Assembly (NCBI RefSeq): GCF_020171845.1
Contig: NZ_JAIVAM010000001.1
Coordinates: 1-64,000, forward strand
DNA: 64,000 nucleotides
Reading direction: 5' to 3'
From: Cytobacillus kochii
Lineage (GTDB): Bacteria > Bacillota > Bacilli > Bacillales > Cytobacillaceae
Below the pieces are notes generated by a model, which searched no databases, had not been told where the DNA came from, and saw only the letters and a list, made by a program, of their open reading frames with translations. The position numbers and the translations under genes are program-made. Positions 51,361-61,256 of the stretch are shown here, piece by piece (positions within the stretch are counted from its first letter, which is position 1; each line of letters opens with the position of its first letter).

Positions 51361-52509
51361 TTACTGATTAAATATTATATTTTCCATTTCTTTAAGAATT
51401 TCAAAAGCCCCTTCTGATTTATTTGAGCAAACAACGATGGTAAGAGCTTGATTTGGATAATGTACTGATCGATAATTAACTCCTGGATCATATCCCATCT
51501 GAATATATTTCACGATACCCAGTTCGTTTGATTCCATATAACCACCATAACCGTAAAAGATATCTTCTTCCACATTTACTTGAGGAATCAATAAGTTACG
51601 AGTCATATCTTTTGTTAAGAGTTTGCCATTCATTAACGATTCCCAGAATATCCCCATATCAATTGCAGTAACATAGGCACCGCCATCAGGTCCACCTTTT
51701 ACAGGTAGAGAAAAAATATTCGATCTCAACGTTCCATCTGGTTTTTCCAAATATCCAAATGAAACGCTTTCGGGTAGTTCATCCATTGAAAAATATCCTG
51801 AGTCAGTCATGCCCGCTATTTCAAAAATATCTTTATTGATATAGTCAACAAAATTCATGCCACTGATATGTTCAATAATAAGGCCTAAAATAATATAGCC
51901 AGTATTATTGTATTTAAAAGGGCTATCCACTTTGGTTTTCATTTTTTTATATTGAAACATTGGCAAAAAGTCTTTTACAGAACGAATCTGATACATTGGC
52001 CTATCTTTCCAAAGATCTTCATAATCATCCATTTCATCTTCGTCAAAATAATCAGGAATGCCAGATGTATGAGTTAGTAAATGATGAATGGTAATTTCTT
52101 TATCAAAATATGGAAATACAATATCTAAACAATCGATGATTTTCGTGTCAAATGTGATTTTACCTTCTTCTACCAACTTACAAATTGCAACAGATGTAAA
52201 AATCTTACTACCAGATGCAATTGAAAAGCGAGTGTGTGAATGATTTTTGATTTTTTCAGGATAGATTGCATAACCAAAGCTCTCTGAAAATATTGTTCTA
52301 TCATGCTTCCGTACACAAATACTCCCGGAAAATTGCACTTCCTGTTGCTTTTTTGTTAGACTCTTCCACTTCGTTTGTTTATCCAATTTTAATTCCTCCT
52401 GAATGTGTATTCCATCTAAAAAATCGAATTCATATAATGAGGCACATTCAATTAACTTCTTCAAATTTGATAAAGAATCATTTTGCTCTCCCCCTTCTCT
52501 TTTGAGCAT
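51361..52509 (-). CDS. Beta-lactamase-fold serine hydrolase (class C-like)
   Basis: Serine hydrolase of the beta-lactamase/PBP4* family. The nucleophile motif S-x-x-K is SGSK in FSIASGSKIFTSVAI, the Y-x-N motif is in FKYNNTGYI, HHLLTHTSGIPDYFDEDE is a family mark, and the C-terminal ...GPDGGAYVT region replaces the KTG box. About 382 residues from ATG 52509, or 414 from 52605; neither start has a ribosome site, and a GGGGGAG site at ~52489 points to an ATG in another frame, so the N-terminus may be altered. No signal peptide, so not a secreted antibiotic-resistance lactamase. The gap to 52860 holds no other gene. Confidence 0.75.
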   Translation of the reverse strand: MLKREGGEQNDSLSNLKKLIECASLYEFDFLDGIHIQEELKLDKQTKWKSLTKKQQEVQFSGSICVRKHDRTIFSESFGYAIYPEKIKNHSHTRFSIASGSKIFTSVAICKLVEEGKITFDTKIIDCLDIVFPYFDKEITIHHLLTHTSGIPDYFDEDEMDDYEDLWKDRPMYQIRSVKDFLPMFQYKKMKTKVDSPFKYNNTGYIILGLIIEHISGMNFVDYINKDIFEIAGMTDSGYFSMDELPESVSFGYLEKPDGTLRSNIFSLPVKGGPDGGAYVTAIDMGIFWESLMNGKLLTKDMTRNLLIPQVNVEEDIFYGYGGYMESNELGIVKYIQMGYDPGVNYRSVHYPNQALTIVVCSNKSEGAFEILKEMENIIFNQ

Positions 52510-52860
52510 AGCATTTTTCAATTTGTTATTACGATGATATATATTAATTTTATACAAAAATAGACAAAAAGAGTAGGAGTTTATAGAGCAGATAAGCTGA
52601 TTCAAACGCTACTCACTTTATATATTTTAGAAATGACACTCAGGACCAAAGAGGCAAGTTGTTGAACAGAAGATAATAGCTATATCATGTTTTTACAAAA
52701 ATGTAGCAAGGTTTTTAGAGTTTTGTACTAGTGAAAAACTTTATATTTCTTTTCGTTTTAACTCTTGTTACTCTGATTATATCTTGCAAAATGATAACAA
52801 ATGAAACTAACCCCCGCTTCTAACCGTATATTAGTAAAATCATACAGAAGGAGAATAAAG

Positions 52861-53358
52861 ATGGATATAGATTTACCAATACCAAAGCAGAGATTATCTA
52901 AGAATAGTATAAAAGCGATGCTAATTAGTGAACTAATTGGGAATGCGATATGGTTGCCAATTCTTGCTATACTTTTTTACGTTGACGCTCGATTTGATTG
53001 GTGGGATTGGGTAGGATGGGTTCTATGGGTTGTCCTTGGTCTTACTATTTTATCTATGATTTATTCATTAACCATTCAACCATACCTATTATATAAAAAC
53101 TTCCGTTATGAAGTAGATGAGGAATTCTTGCAGATTAAGCAAGGTGTGTTTATAGAAAAATATGAATTAGTACCAATGACAAAGATCCAATCTGTGGCAA
53201 CGAATCAAGGACCGGTACAGAGAAGGTATCAATTATATGGTCTTTCTGTCGAAACGATGAGCTCAACCCATACAATCCCTATGCTATCAAAGGAAATAGC
53301 GATGCAACTGAGAAATACGATTGCTTATTATGCAAAAATAAAGGAAGTAGATGAATAA
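52861..53358 (+). CDS. ydbS: PH-domain membrane protein YdbS
   Basis: 165-residue membrane protein with two helices near the N-terminus (LIGNAIWLPILAILFYV, WVGWVLWVVLGLTILSMIYS) and a bacterial PH (bPH2) domain after, with YEVDEEFLQIKQGVFIEKYE and PMTKIQSVATNQGPVQRRYQ. In B. subtilis ydbS and ydbT are adjacent, and resistance to bacteriocin-like toxins has been reported for ydbST (from memory). ATG 52861 follows AGAAGGAGAATAAAG. The stop overlaps the start of ydbT (TAATG). Confidence 0.85.
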   Translation: MDIDLPIPKQRLSKNSIKAMLISELIGNAIWLPILAILFYVDARFDWWDWVGWVLWVVLGLTILSMIYSLTIQPYLLYKNFRYEVDEEFLQIKQGVFIEKYELVPMTKIQSVATNQGPVQRRYQLYGLSVETMSSTHTIPMLSKEIAMQLRNTIAYYAKIKEVDE

Positions 53359-54842
53359 TGGATTATAGACGATATTCTCGCTTAACCATTGCTTTTCATA
53401 TATGGGGTGTTTTGAAGTTTTTCTTTTTTGCTTTTCTTTACTTATTTATATTTAATCGAGAGGCCGATTGGATTGGTTACGGTAGAATTATTGCCGCCAT
53501 ACTTCTTATTCTTTCTATTATTTTTGTTATCTTTAAATGGCTGACTACAACTTATAAGATCGATGAGGTCGCTTTTTACTTGCGTGAAGGCTTTTTCACA
53601 AAACATAAACGAACGATTCCTTTTAGTAAGGTTCAAAATGTAAATAGACATACGACTTTTCTACATAAATTAATAGGAAAGACCTCCTTGAAGTTTGAGA
53701 CAGGTATGTCTGGTGATGGCGGGACAATAAAGTTCGAGGTGCTTTCTAAAGAAGAAGCGGACCATTTAGAAGACTGGATAGAAAAAAGTACACGCAATAT
53801 CAAAGTGTCCGAAGGTGAAGAGGAAAAGGTAGAAGAATATATAGAAGATAGAAAACTGCATTTTGCTGCCAGCAAGAAGGATATTATAAAAGCTTCAATG
53901 ACGTCATTAAGCTTTTTGCTTTTAATTCCTGCTTTAGGCTCACTGTTTTTTATGATCAATGATTTTATTAATGTCGAGAAAGAAGCGGAAGGTGCCATTC
54001 ACTTTATATTAAGTGCCTGGTGGTTAACGGCACTTGTTGTTATTTTTCTTGTTGTGGCTTCAACCATATTTGGCATGATAAAAACATATATAAAATATGG
54101 TAATTATCGAATTTATTCAGATGTTGATAGGATTTATATCTCTAGAGGCGTACTAGATGAAGTAAGCTTTTCTATTTCAAAGGAAAAGGTCCAAGCTGTC
54201 GAAATAACGCAAACGTTAATGAAAAGAATTTTACGTATTGCAGAAGTGAAACTAACGAGTGCTGGTCAGACAGGAGGAGGAGGCGGGGATTCTTCAATGG
54301 AGACAAGCTCTTTGTTCCCCTTTTTACCGCAGAAGGATGCCTTTCGTCTAATATCTGAAATCTTACCAGACTATGAAGTAGAAGAAGAGATGCACAAGCT
54401 TCCGAAAAATGCTCTTTTTGCCAGGTTGTTGAAACCTAGTTGGCTCTGGATGATTGCAACGGCATTATTATATTATTTCCAACCCAATGTGTTAAATATG
54501 AATATGCCATGGTGGTTGTTTTCATTGCTTTTACTTATTTTAGTTGTTTTACTAAGGGTCCTAGATTACTATAATAGCCGCTATGTGTTGAATGAGCGTT
54601 TTATTCAATTAAAGACTGGGAGCTTAGCAACGACATTATTTCTAACTAGACGTGATAAAGTGATTGAAATTGAGATGAATAGGGGCCCCCTCGAGAAATT
54701 ACTAGGCATTGCTAAGATTACGACTATCAATCGAGCGCAACCTGTGCGACACACTCACATGTATGGTGTGCCCGAATCCTTCCGTTTAGCGTTTTATCAA
54801 TGGTATAAGAAGAGAGGATCAGAAATTGAATTCAAACAATAG
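53358..54842 (+). CDS. ydbT: PH-domain membrane protein YdbT
   Basis: 494 residues with three bPH2 domains separated by membrane helix pairs. The first PH region has RTIPFSKVQNVNRHTTFLHK, the second FSISKEKVQAVEITQTLMKR, and the third TLFLTRRDKVIEIEMNRGPL. Helices: FFFFAFLYLFIFN, IIAAILLILSIIFVIF, FLLLIPALGSLFFMI, LTALVVIFLVVASTIFG and two near 360-400. B. subtilis YdbT is 493 residues, a match. It overlaps ydbS by one base. Unknown exact function; membrane-stress or bacteriocin defence suggested. Confidence 0.85.
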   Translation: MDYRRYSRLTIAFHIWGVLKFFFFAFLYLFIFNREADWIGYGRIIAAILLILSIIFVIFKWLTTTYKIDEVAFYLREGFFTKHKRTIPFSKVQNVNRHTTFLHKLIGKTSLKFETGMSGDGGTIKFEVLSKEEADHLEDWIEKSTRNIKVSEGEEEKVEEYIEDRKLHFAASKKDIIKASMTSLSFLLLIPALGSLFFMINDFINVEKEAEGAIHFILSAWWLTALVVIFLVVASTIFGMIKTYIKYGNYRIYSDVDRIYISRGVLDEVSFSISKEKVQAVEITQTLMKRILRIAEVKLTSAGQTGGGGGDSSMETSSLFPFLPQKDAFRLISEILPDYEVEEEMHKLPKNALFARLLKPSWLWMIATALLYYFQPNVLNMNMPWWLFSLLLLILVVLLRVLDYYNSRYVLNERFIQLKTGSLATTLFLTRRDKVIEIEMNRGPLEKLLGIAKITTINRAQPVRHTHMYGVPESFRLAFYQWYKKRGSEIEFKQ

Positions 54843-54858
54843 ATAGGGTGAATGTAAA

Positions 54859-55830
54859 ATGAAAGCCGTAGTGATAGAATCGTATGGTTCCTCAGACGTC
54901 TTGCAAGTAATGGATATAGACATACCACGGCCTTCTGCTCATGAAGTGCTCATAAAAGTGGATAAAACAAGTGTGAACTACGCTGATATTAAAAATCGTC
55001 AAGGGTTGAAGAAGAAAATGGAAGGCCCCAAGATTCTTGGTCTTGAAGCGGCAGGAACGATTGCCGAGGTAGGTTCTGAAGTCAAGAAACTTAAAGTGGG
55101 GCAAAGAGTAGTAGCTTTTCCTGAAAAAGGGTCCTATGCGCAATATACTGTGGCAAGCGAAGCACTTACATTTGCCATCCCAAACGAGATTGATTTTACT
55201 ACTGCAGCAGCAAGCCCTATTGTTTCCTTTTTATCTTACCAATTATTGAAGGACATCGCACGAATGCAAGTAGGAGAGACTGTACTCATTCATGCAGCAG
55301 CTGGTGGTGTAGGTTCTACAGCCATCCAAATGGCAAAGTTATTTGGTGCGAAAACAGTAATTGGCACGGTTAGCAGGGAAGAGAAGTTTTCCACTGTGTT
55401 GGCAGCAGGGGCTGATTTGCCCATCACTTATGAGGATTTTTCTTCAAAAGTTAATGAATACATCGATGGAGATGGGGTTAATCTTATCTTAGATTCTGTT
55501 TCTGGCTCTGTATTTGAGGAAAGCTTTGCTTGTTTAACTCCATATGGGAGGATTGTGCACTTTGGCAATACGAGTAATCAAACGGGTAGGATCCCAACAA
55601 CTGCTCTCCATAGCAGTTGTCGTTCAGTCCTTGGTTTTAGTTTTGGTACGACAAGAAAGAAAAGGCCGGAAACGATCAAGCCCGTTGCTGATGAAGTATT
55701 TAAGTTATTGGTAAACGGGGATGTACAAGTAAAAGTAGGGGCAGAATACTCCTTGTATGAAGTGAAAAAAGCACATGAGATGATAGAGAATAGAGAGAAT
55801 ACTGGGAAAATCGTCTTAACAGTATCCTAG
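54859..55830 (+). CDS. MDR family NADPH:quinone oxidoreductase-like
   Basis: 323-residue medium-chain dehydrogenase of the zeta-crystallin/quinone-oxidoreductase type. MKAVVIESYGSSDVLQVMDI opens; LGLEAAGTIAEVGSEVKKLK is the family signature, and HAAAGGVGSTAIQMAKLFGA the NAD(P) site; LSYQLLKDIARMQVGETVLI precedes it. Zinc ligands are absent. It should reduce quinones or reactive enones. ATG 54859 is 7 bases after AGGGTG. Close after ydbT and close before the AlkD-like gene (16-19 bases), so all four may be one transcript. Confidence 0.8.
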   Translation: MKAVVIESYGSSDVLQVMDIDIPRPSAHEVLIKVDKTSVNYADIKNRQGLKKKMEGPKILGLEAAGTIAEVGSEVKKLKVGQRVVAFPEKGSYAQYTVASEALTFAIPNEIDFTTAAASPIVSFLSYQLLKDIARMQVGETVLIHAAAGGVGSTAIQMAKLFGAKTVIGTVSREEKFSTVLAAGADLPITYEDFSSKVNEYIDGDGVNLILDSVSGSVFEESFACLTPYGRIVHFGNTSNQTGRIPTTALHSSCRSVLGFSFGTTRKKRPETIKPVADEVFKLLVNGDVQVKVGAEYSLYEVKKAHEMIENRENTGKIVLTVS

Positions 55831-55849
55831 AAGAGGAGTGTTTTAGTTG

Positions 55850-56557
55850 ATGGATTTCAAAGAGGTAATGAATGAATTAGAAGCATTAGGAAAAGAGCGA
55901 ACGAAAAAAATTTATCTCTCAAACGGTGCACATGAGCCACTTTTTGGTGTCGCAACTGGAGCGATGAAACCGTTTGCGAAGAAAATAAAAATTGATCAAT
56001 CATTAGCTGAGGAGTTATATGCAACAGGAAATTATGATGCGACGTACTTTGCAGGCATTATTGCCGACCCAAAAGCAATGACAAAGGAAGATTTTAATCG
56101 TTGGGTAGACGATGCGTATTTTTATATGCTATCAGACTATGTCGTAGCGGTTACTTTATCCGAATCACCGATTGCCGAGGAAGTTGCCGATGAATGGATC
56201 GCCAGTGGGGATGAGCTGAGAATGTCAGCTGGTTGGAGTTGTTATTGTTGGTTATTAGGTAATCGGAAGGACGACGAATTTGTCACGAGCAAATTATCGG
56301 ATATGCTAGATCAGGTGCAGGCGGACATTTATGACGCACCTATAAGAACAAAGGTATCAATGAATAACTTCTTATATACCGTTGCGATCTCCTATATTCC
56401 TCTAAGTGAAAAAGCAGCTGAAGTGGCAGAGGATATCGGAGCTATCGAAATCAAAAGAGAGAAAAAGAAAAATAGCGTCCTTCATGCTTATGAAAATATT
56501 CAAAAAGACTTAGATAAAGGTCGTCTAGGGTTTAAGCGGAAATATGTAAGATGTTAA
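55850..56557 (+). CDS. DNA alkylation repair protein, AlkD-like family (second copy)
   Basis: 235-residue HEAT-repeat protein, paralogue of the one at 19738 (shared GKERTKKIYLSNGAHEP, YDATYFAGI, and tail GFKRKYVRC against GIKRKTCIC). The middle has GWSCYCWLLG where the other has GWSTYANYLS. Starts at ATG 55850 (TTG 55847 just upstream), after GAGGAGTG. DNA base-repair role is inferred from the family only. Terminator directly after. Confidence 0.75.
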   Translation: MDFKEVMNELEALGKERTKKIYLSNGAHEPLFGVATGAMKPFAKKIKIDQSLAEELYATGNYDATYFAGIIADPKAMTKEDFNRWVDDAYFYMLSDYVVAVTLSESPIAEEVADEWIASGDELRMSAGWSCYCWLLGNRKDDEFVTSKLSDMLDQVQADIYDAPIRTKVSMNNFLYTVAISYIPLSEKAAEVAEDIGAIEIKREKKKNSVLHAYENIQKDLDKGRLGFKRKYVRC

Positions 56558-56569
56558 AAGTCAAATGAT

Positions 56570-56603
56570 GTCGGGATCAATTCTATTGATTCCGGCTTTT
56601 TTG
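56570..56603 (+). terminator. Terminator of the AlkD-like gene
   Basis: GTCGGGATCAAT and ATTGATTCCGGC form a stem with one G-T pair, followed by TTTTTTG. Confidence 0.65.
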
Positions 56604-56639
56604 TTGGTTTTCTAATGCATTAACAGGTTTACATATATC

Positions 56640-57410
56640 TCTGCGAATACATCAAGCCATAAATCAGAAGAGAAGTGTTGGTATTTGAGATTTGCGCACC
56701 TATCAAGCCATAAATCAGAAGAGAAGTGTTGGTATTTGAAATTTGCGAACCTATCGAGCCATAAATCAGAAGAGAAGTGTTGGTATCTGAGATTTGCGAA
56801 CCCATTAAGCCATAAACCAGAAGAGAAGTGTTGGTATCTGAGATTTGTGAACCCATTAAGCCATAAATCAGAAGAGAAGTGTTGGTATCTGAGATTTGCG
56901 AATACATCAAGCCATAAATCAGAAGAGAAGTGTTGGTATTTGAGATTTGCGCACCTATCAAGCCATAAATCAGAAGAGAAGTGTTGGTATCTGAGATTTG
57001 TGCACCTATCAAGCCATAAATCAGAAGAGAAGTGTTGGTATCTGAGATTTGCGAACCCATTAAGCCATAAACCAGAAGAGAAGTGTTGGTATCTGAGATT
57101 TGCGCACCTATCAAGCCATAAATCAGAAGAGAAGTGTTGGTATCTGAGATTTGCGCACCTATCAAGCCATAAATCAGAAGAGAAGTGTTGGTATCTGAGA
57201 TTTGCGAACCCATTAAGCCATAAACCAGAAGAGAAGTGTTGGTATCTGAGATTTGCGAACACACCAAGCCATAAATCAGAAGAGAAGTGTTGGTATCTGA
57301 GATTTGCGAACCCATTAAGCCATAAACCAGAAGAGAAGTGTTGGTATTTGAAATTTGCGAACCCACCAAGCCATAAATCAGAAGAGAGGTGTTCAAATTT
57401 AGGATTTACG
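56640..57410. repeat. 51-bp minisatellite, 15 copies
   Basis: Fifteen head-to-tail copies of a 51-bp unit that contains AGCCATAAATCAGAAGAGAA, GTGTTGGTATCTGAGATTTG and a variable CGNACCYATCA segment. Because 51 is divisible by 3 and the unit lacks stops, three long frames (273 and 255 codons leftward, 250 rightward) are open; none has a ribosome site, and base differences between copies change amino acids in every frame. I read it as non-coding. Copies 7-9 and 10-12 share the order A-A-B, pointing to a 153-bp block duplication. From 57440 to 57756 no gene; it holds the promoter of the next operon. Confidence 0.9.
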
Positions 57411-57651
57411 CACACTCCATGCATTTTTATCATTTAACATAAATTTCTAATTAAGATTAATTAAAATATATGCAATCCCCGTATTGTCTACAATGAATGG
57501 ACATCCCGTATGACTAAGAAAAGATAATTATCACCTCTTTAAGTTCTTCCCGTAACATCGCAATAACCAAACTTTTTTTCAATCTTACTTTCCCTTACAT
57601 TTCATAATATTCCCCTTCTGCAGATTTTCTTTTGTTCGTATTAAAATCTGT

Positions 57652-57682
57652 TTGACAACATATCCTTAACAATTTTTATCAT
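57652..57682 (+). promoter_or_regulatory. Candidate promoter of the peptide ABC operon
   Basis: TTGACA at 57652 with TATCAT at 57677 (spacing 19) or TTTATC at 57675 (spacing 17), ~75 bases before the start codon. Confidence 0.4.
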
Positions 57683-57756
57683 AGTTTTGCTTATACGTTT
57701 ATAAACTGATGAAAAGGGCTTGCCTATAAAAAAATAAGCGTATAGGGGGAAACAAT

Positions 57757-59319
57757 TTGAAGCGAAGTGTTTGGAGGAAGATTGTCCTGTTAGTCGTTGT
57801 TGCCATCGCTCTAGCTGGTTGTTCTGGAGGTGGCTCAGAGGTAGGTGGTGCTGTCACAGAGAAGGGAAATGATCGTGTATTAACAGTGGCAGTTGGAACG
57901 GATATGGTGACATTTGATATTCATGACCATAATAATACGTCGACGGAAGCGATTCATGTGAATATGTTTAATTATTTATTTAAAAAAGATAAGGATGGCA
58001 ATATTCATCCAGAACTTGCCACCGGCTATGAGAAAATCGATGACTTGACCTATCAGGTAAAACTAAAAAAAGGTGTCACTTTTCATAACGGTGATCCTCT
58101 CACAGCGGAGGATGTGAAATTTACGTTAGAAAGAGTAGCGAAAGATGACACTTTGCAGGAGTACCCCAATTATAAGCAGATAAAAGAAATTCAAGTGATT
58201 GATGAGCACACTTTCAATATTGTGACACAATCACCAGAGCCTTCCTTATTCCACCGTTTATCCAGACTTGGTTCAGGTATCTTGCCTAAGAACTATATTG
58301 AAGAGAATGGTTGGGAGCATTTTCTATCTAATCCCGTTGGTACAGGTCCATTTCAATTCAAAGAATGGAAACGTGATAATCGCATCGTTTTCACACCCTA
58401 TGAGAATTATTTCGCAGGAAAAGTAGAAGAATGGGATGAGCTTGTTTTCCGAGTTATTCCAGAAAACTCGACAAGAGTGTCAGAGCTTTTAACAGGTGGG
58501 GTTGATATGGCTGTTAATATTCCTCCGTCTGATTGGGAACGAGTGAATAGTAATGAGGGGACATCTATTGTACAAGAAAGGTCAAACCGAGTCGTAATGC
58601 TAATATTGCGGGCGACAGAAGGGCTTCCGACTGCTGATGTCCGTGTATGTCAGGCACTAGACTTTGCTATTAATAACAAGGCGATTACCGATAATGTCTT
58701 GCAAGGTGGAGGTATTCCAACAAGAACAAGAGTAGGTCCAGGTAATTTCGGGCATCATCCTGACCTTTATGATACTTACAATTATGATATTGAAAAAGCA
58801 AAAGCATTACTAGCTGAGGCAGGTTATCCAGATGGCTTTGAAATGACTTTGCATTCACCGAAAGGGCGCTATTTACAAGATGCAGAAGTGGCAGAAATGA
58901 TAGCGGGTATGCTTGCGGAAATTAATGTGAAAGTAAATATCGAGTTCATGGAATGGAGTAATTTTGTTGAAATGCGTACGGCTAACGAGAATAAGGATGC
59001 TTATTTAATTGGTCTAGGTAATTCCATGTTTGACGGTGCTTACTCGGTCGATTGGTATCGTGCTGAACGTTTTGAAGGCCATACAGATTATAAGAATGAT
59101 CGAATCGAAGAATTACTCGCTACCTCTGCCGTCAATATGAATGAGGAAGAACGAGCCAAGCAAATACAAGAAATTGAAGCGATTGCGGCTGAAGAGGTGC
59201 CACATATTATGCTTCATGAGGAAAAAATCAATATCGGTGTAAATGATGCGATTGATTTTGTTCCTACCCCAGATGAAATGATTTATGCACCAACTATTAA
59301 AAGGAAAGCAAGTGAATAA
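57757..59319 (+). CDS. Peptide ABC transporter substrate-binding lipoprotein (DppE/OppA class)
   Basis: Extracellular solute-binding protein of family 5 (SBP_bac_5), 520 residues. The signal peptide ends in the lipobox ALAGC (Cys 22), giving a lipid anchor. LTVAVGTDMVTFDIHDHNNT is the start of the mature domain, and HNGDPLTAEDVKFTLERVAK is the family signature. TTG 57757 follows TAGGGGGAAACAAT. It captures di/oligopeptides or a related ligand (glutathione-like also possible). First gene of a six-gene operon. Confidence 0.88.
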   Translation: MKRSVWRKIVLLVVVAIALAGCSGGGSEVGGAVTEKGNDRVLTVAVGTDMVTFDIHDHNNTSTEAIHVNMFNYLFKKDKDGNIHPELATGYEKIDDLTYQVKLKKGVTFHNGDPLTAEDVKFTLERVAKDDTLQEYPNYKQIKEIQVIDEHTFNIVTQSPEPSLFHRLSRLGSGILPKNYIEENGWEHFLSNPVGTGPFQFKEWKRDNRIVFTPYENYFAGKVEEWDELVFRVIPENSTRVSELLTGGVDMAVNIPPSDWERVNSNEGTSIVQERSNRVVMLILRATEGLPTADVRVCQALDFAINNKAITDNVLQGGGIPTRTRVGPGNFGHHPDLYDTYNYDIEKAKALLAEAGYPDGFEMTLHSPKGRYLQDAEVAEMIAGMLAEINVKVNIEFMEWSNFVEMRTANENKDAYLIGLGNSMFDGAYSVDWYRAERFEGHTDYKNDRIEELLATSAVNMNEEERAKQIQEIEAIAAEEVPHIMLHEEKINIGVNDAIDFVPTPDEMIYAPTIKRKASE

Positions 59320-59399
59320 AAAAAGCTGATATTTGTGGGTGAATGGGTGGTTCCATCCATTTACCCATCTCTATTACTTTTCGCTATAGGGGGACAATA

Positions 59400-60317
59400 G
59401 TGGGCAAATATATTATGAGACGATTACTTCAAATTATACCGGTGTTGTTTATCATTTCTTTTATCGTGTTTTGCCTTGTTTATGTGGCAGGCGATCCTGT
59501 TGCATTAATGTTACCTGAAGATGCGAGTCAAGAGGATATATTACAACTTCGTGAATCACTCGGGTTAAATGAGCCTTTTTATATTCAATATTTCAACTAT
59601 ATGGTCGGACTTGCTCAACTTGATTTTGGTGAATCATTTCGTTATAACACGAGTGCCTTACCTATTGTGCTGGAGCGCTTACCGGCGACAATTGAATTAG
59701 CTGTAGCAGCTATGATTGTGGCCATAATGATAGCTATCCCTCTTGGTATTTGGTCGGCGACGAAGAAGAATTCTGCTATCGACGTCGTAGCGACAGGGGG
59801 AGCGGTCATTTGGAAGGCGATGCCGAATTTTTGGTTAGGGATTATGCTCATTTTAATTTTCTCAGTCATGTTAGGATGGTTCCCGGTTTCAGGGCGGGGT
59901 ACATGGAGTCATCTGATCTTACCGGCAATTACGCTTGGCACAGGGATTGCTGCTGAGATGACACGGTTTATTCGCTCAAGTATGTTAGAAATTATGAACC
60001 AAGACTATGTTCGTACGGCAAGAAGTAAAGGGTTAAAAGAGTTTTTTGTTATCCATAAGCATGCTTTTCGTAATGCCCTTATTCCAGTTGTTACGATTAC
60101 CGCGCTACAAACCTCAACTGTTGTTGGCGGCACATTAATAACCGAGAGCGTATTTTCATGGCCAGGATTAGGACAACTACTCATTCAAGCAGTGAATACA
60201 AGGGATATGGCAATCGTACAGGCTAGTGTGTTTATTATTGCATTTATTGTTATTGCTATGAATCTACTAGCAGATATTCTTTATAAATTATTGGATCCCC
60301 GCATTACATTTCGCTAA
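59400..60317 (+). CDS. Peptide ABC transporter permease, DppB-like
   Basis: 305-residue membrane permease: MRRLLQIIPVLFIISFIVFC at the start, LNEPFYIQYFNYMVG, and the ATPase-coupling loop AEMTRFIRSSMLEIMNQDYV followed by RTARSKGL (EAA-type). Six helices. I chose GTG 59400, a few bases after AGGGGGACAATA; the longer frame upstream has no site. Works with the next permease as a heterodimer. Confidence 0.85.
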   Translation: MGKYIMRRLLQIIPVLFIISFIVFCLVYVAGDPVALMLPEDASQEDILQLRESLGLNEPFYIQYFNYMVGLAQLDFGESFRYNTSALPIVLERLPATIELAVAAMIVAIMIAIPLGIWSATKKNSAIDVVATGGAVIWKAMPNFWLGIMLILIFSVMLGWFPVSGRGTWSHLILPAITLGTGIAAEMTRFIRSSMLEIMNQDYVRTARSKGLKEFFVIHKHAFRNALIPVVTITALQTSTVVGGTLITESVFSWPGLGQLLIQAVNTRDMAIVQASVFIIAFIVIAMNLLADILYKLLDPRITFR

Positions 60318-60332
60318 GGAGGAGTGGTTGTT

Positions 60333-61241
60333 TTGGAATCAAAGGAAAACCAATGGTCAGATGTCTTAGTGAAAAGTAAGCAGGGTCACCTCAAGCGGTG
60401 GCTCAGATTATTATTAAAAAGTAAGACCGGTACTATTGGCTTACTAATCGTATTACTCATTATTTTTATAGCGATATTTGCAAAGTTATTAGCACCCCAT
60501 GATCCGAACCAGATTAATGCGGCAATGATGTTGAAACCCCCGGCTTGGGTAGAAGGTGGGGATACTGACTATATTTTAGGAACAGACAATCTTGGTAGAG
60601 ATATTTTAAGCAGAATAATATATGGCTCACAAATTTCTTTAGTTGTTGGGGTTGCCTCTGTCATTTTGGCAGGCATTATTGGTATTTTTATCGGTCTCGT
60701 TTCAGGTTTTTATGGTGGTTTCCTAGATAATATTTTAATGAGAATAGTTGATTCCTTTCTAGCGATACCAACCATCCTCTTTGCGCTTGTCATTTTGACT
60801 GTTTTTGGTCCAAGTGCGCTTACGTTGATTGTTGTATTAGGTGTGACCAATTGGGTGCAGTACGCTCGTTTAATACGAGGAGAAGTGCTGTCTTTAAAAG
60901 AAAGAGAGTTCGTCAGGGCTGCAAGGTCTATGGGAGTGAGGGATCATAAGATTATCCTAAAACATTTATTGCCAAATGTGATATCCCCGTTCATTGTCAT
61001 TTCTACATTAAGCGTAGCAACCACGATTATATTAGAAGCTTCTTTAAGTTTTCTAGGTTTAGGAATTCAACCACCGACCATTTCTTGGGGTGGCATTTTA
61101 AGTGATGGTAGAGATTATGTAGCAACCAGTTGGTGGTTGGCGGCATTTCCTGGTTTAGCGATAACGATCACCGTCCTAGGCATGATTTTCTTAGGTGATT
61201 GGCTAAGAGATGTGTTAGACCCGAGAGAAAAGAAAGTGTAG
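60333..61241 (+). CDS. Peptide ABC transporter permease, DppC-like
   Basis: 302-residue permease: an N-terminal extension, GTIGLLIVLLIIFIAIFAKL helix, HDPNQINAAMMLKPP, then LGTDNLGRDILSRIIYGSQI, the family's signature, and coupling loop RGEVLSLKEREFVRAARSMG. It ends FLGDWLRDVLDPREKKV. TTG 60333, 10 bases after AAGGAGGAG, seems better than GTG 60324, which overlaps the site. Second half of the channel. Confidence 0.85.
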   Translation: MESKENQWSDVLVKSKQGHLKRWLRLLLKSKTGTIGLLIVLLIIFIAIFAKLLAPHDPNQINAAMMLKPPAWVEGGDTDYILGTDNLGRDILSRIIYGSQISLVVGVASVILAGIIGIFIGLVSGFYGGFLDNILMRIVDSFLAIPTILFALVILTVFGPSALTLIVVLGVTNWVQYARLIRGEVLSLKEREFVRAARSMGVRDHKIILKHLLPNVISPFIVISTLSVATTIILEASLSFLGLGIQPPTISWGGILSDGRDYVATSWWLAAFPGLAITITVLGMIFLGDWLRDVLDPREKKV

Positions 61242-61256
61242 GAGGAGGGAAATGCG

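Noticed and set aside
56612-57437. Three long overlapping frames (273 and 255 codons leftward, 250 rightward) as repeat proteins
   Set aside because: They arise from a 51-bp unit without stops; no ribosome sites, and changes between copies are not silent in any frame.
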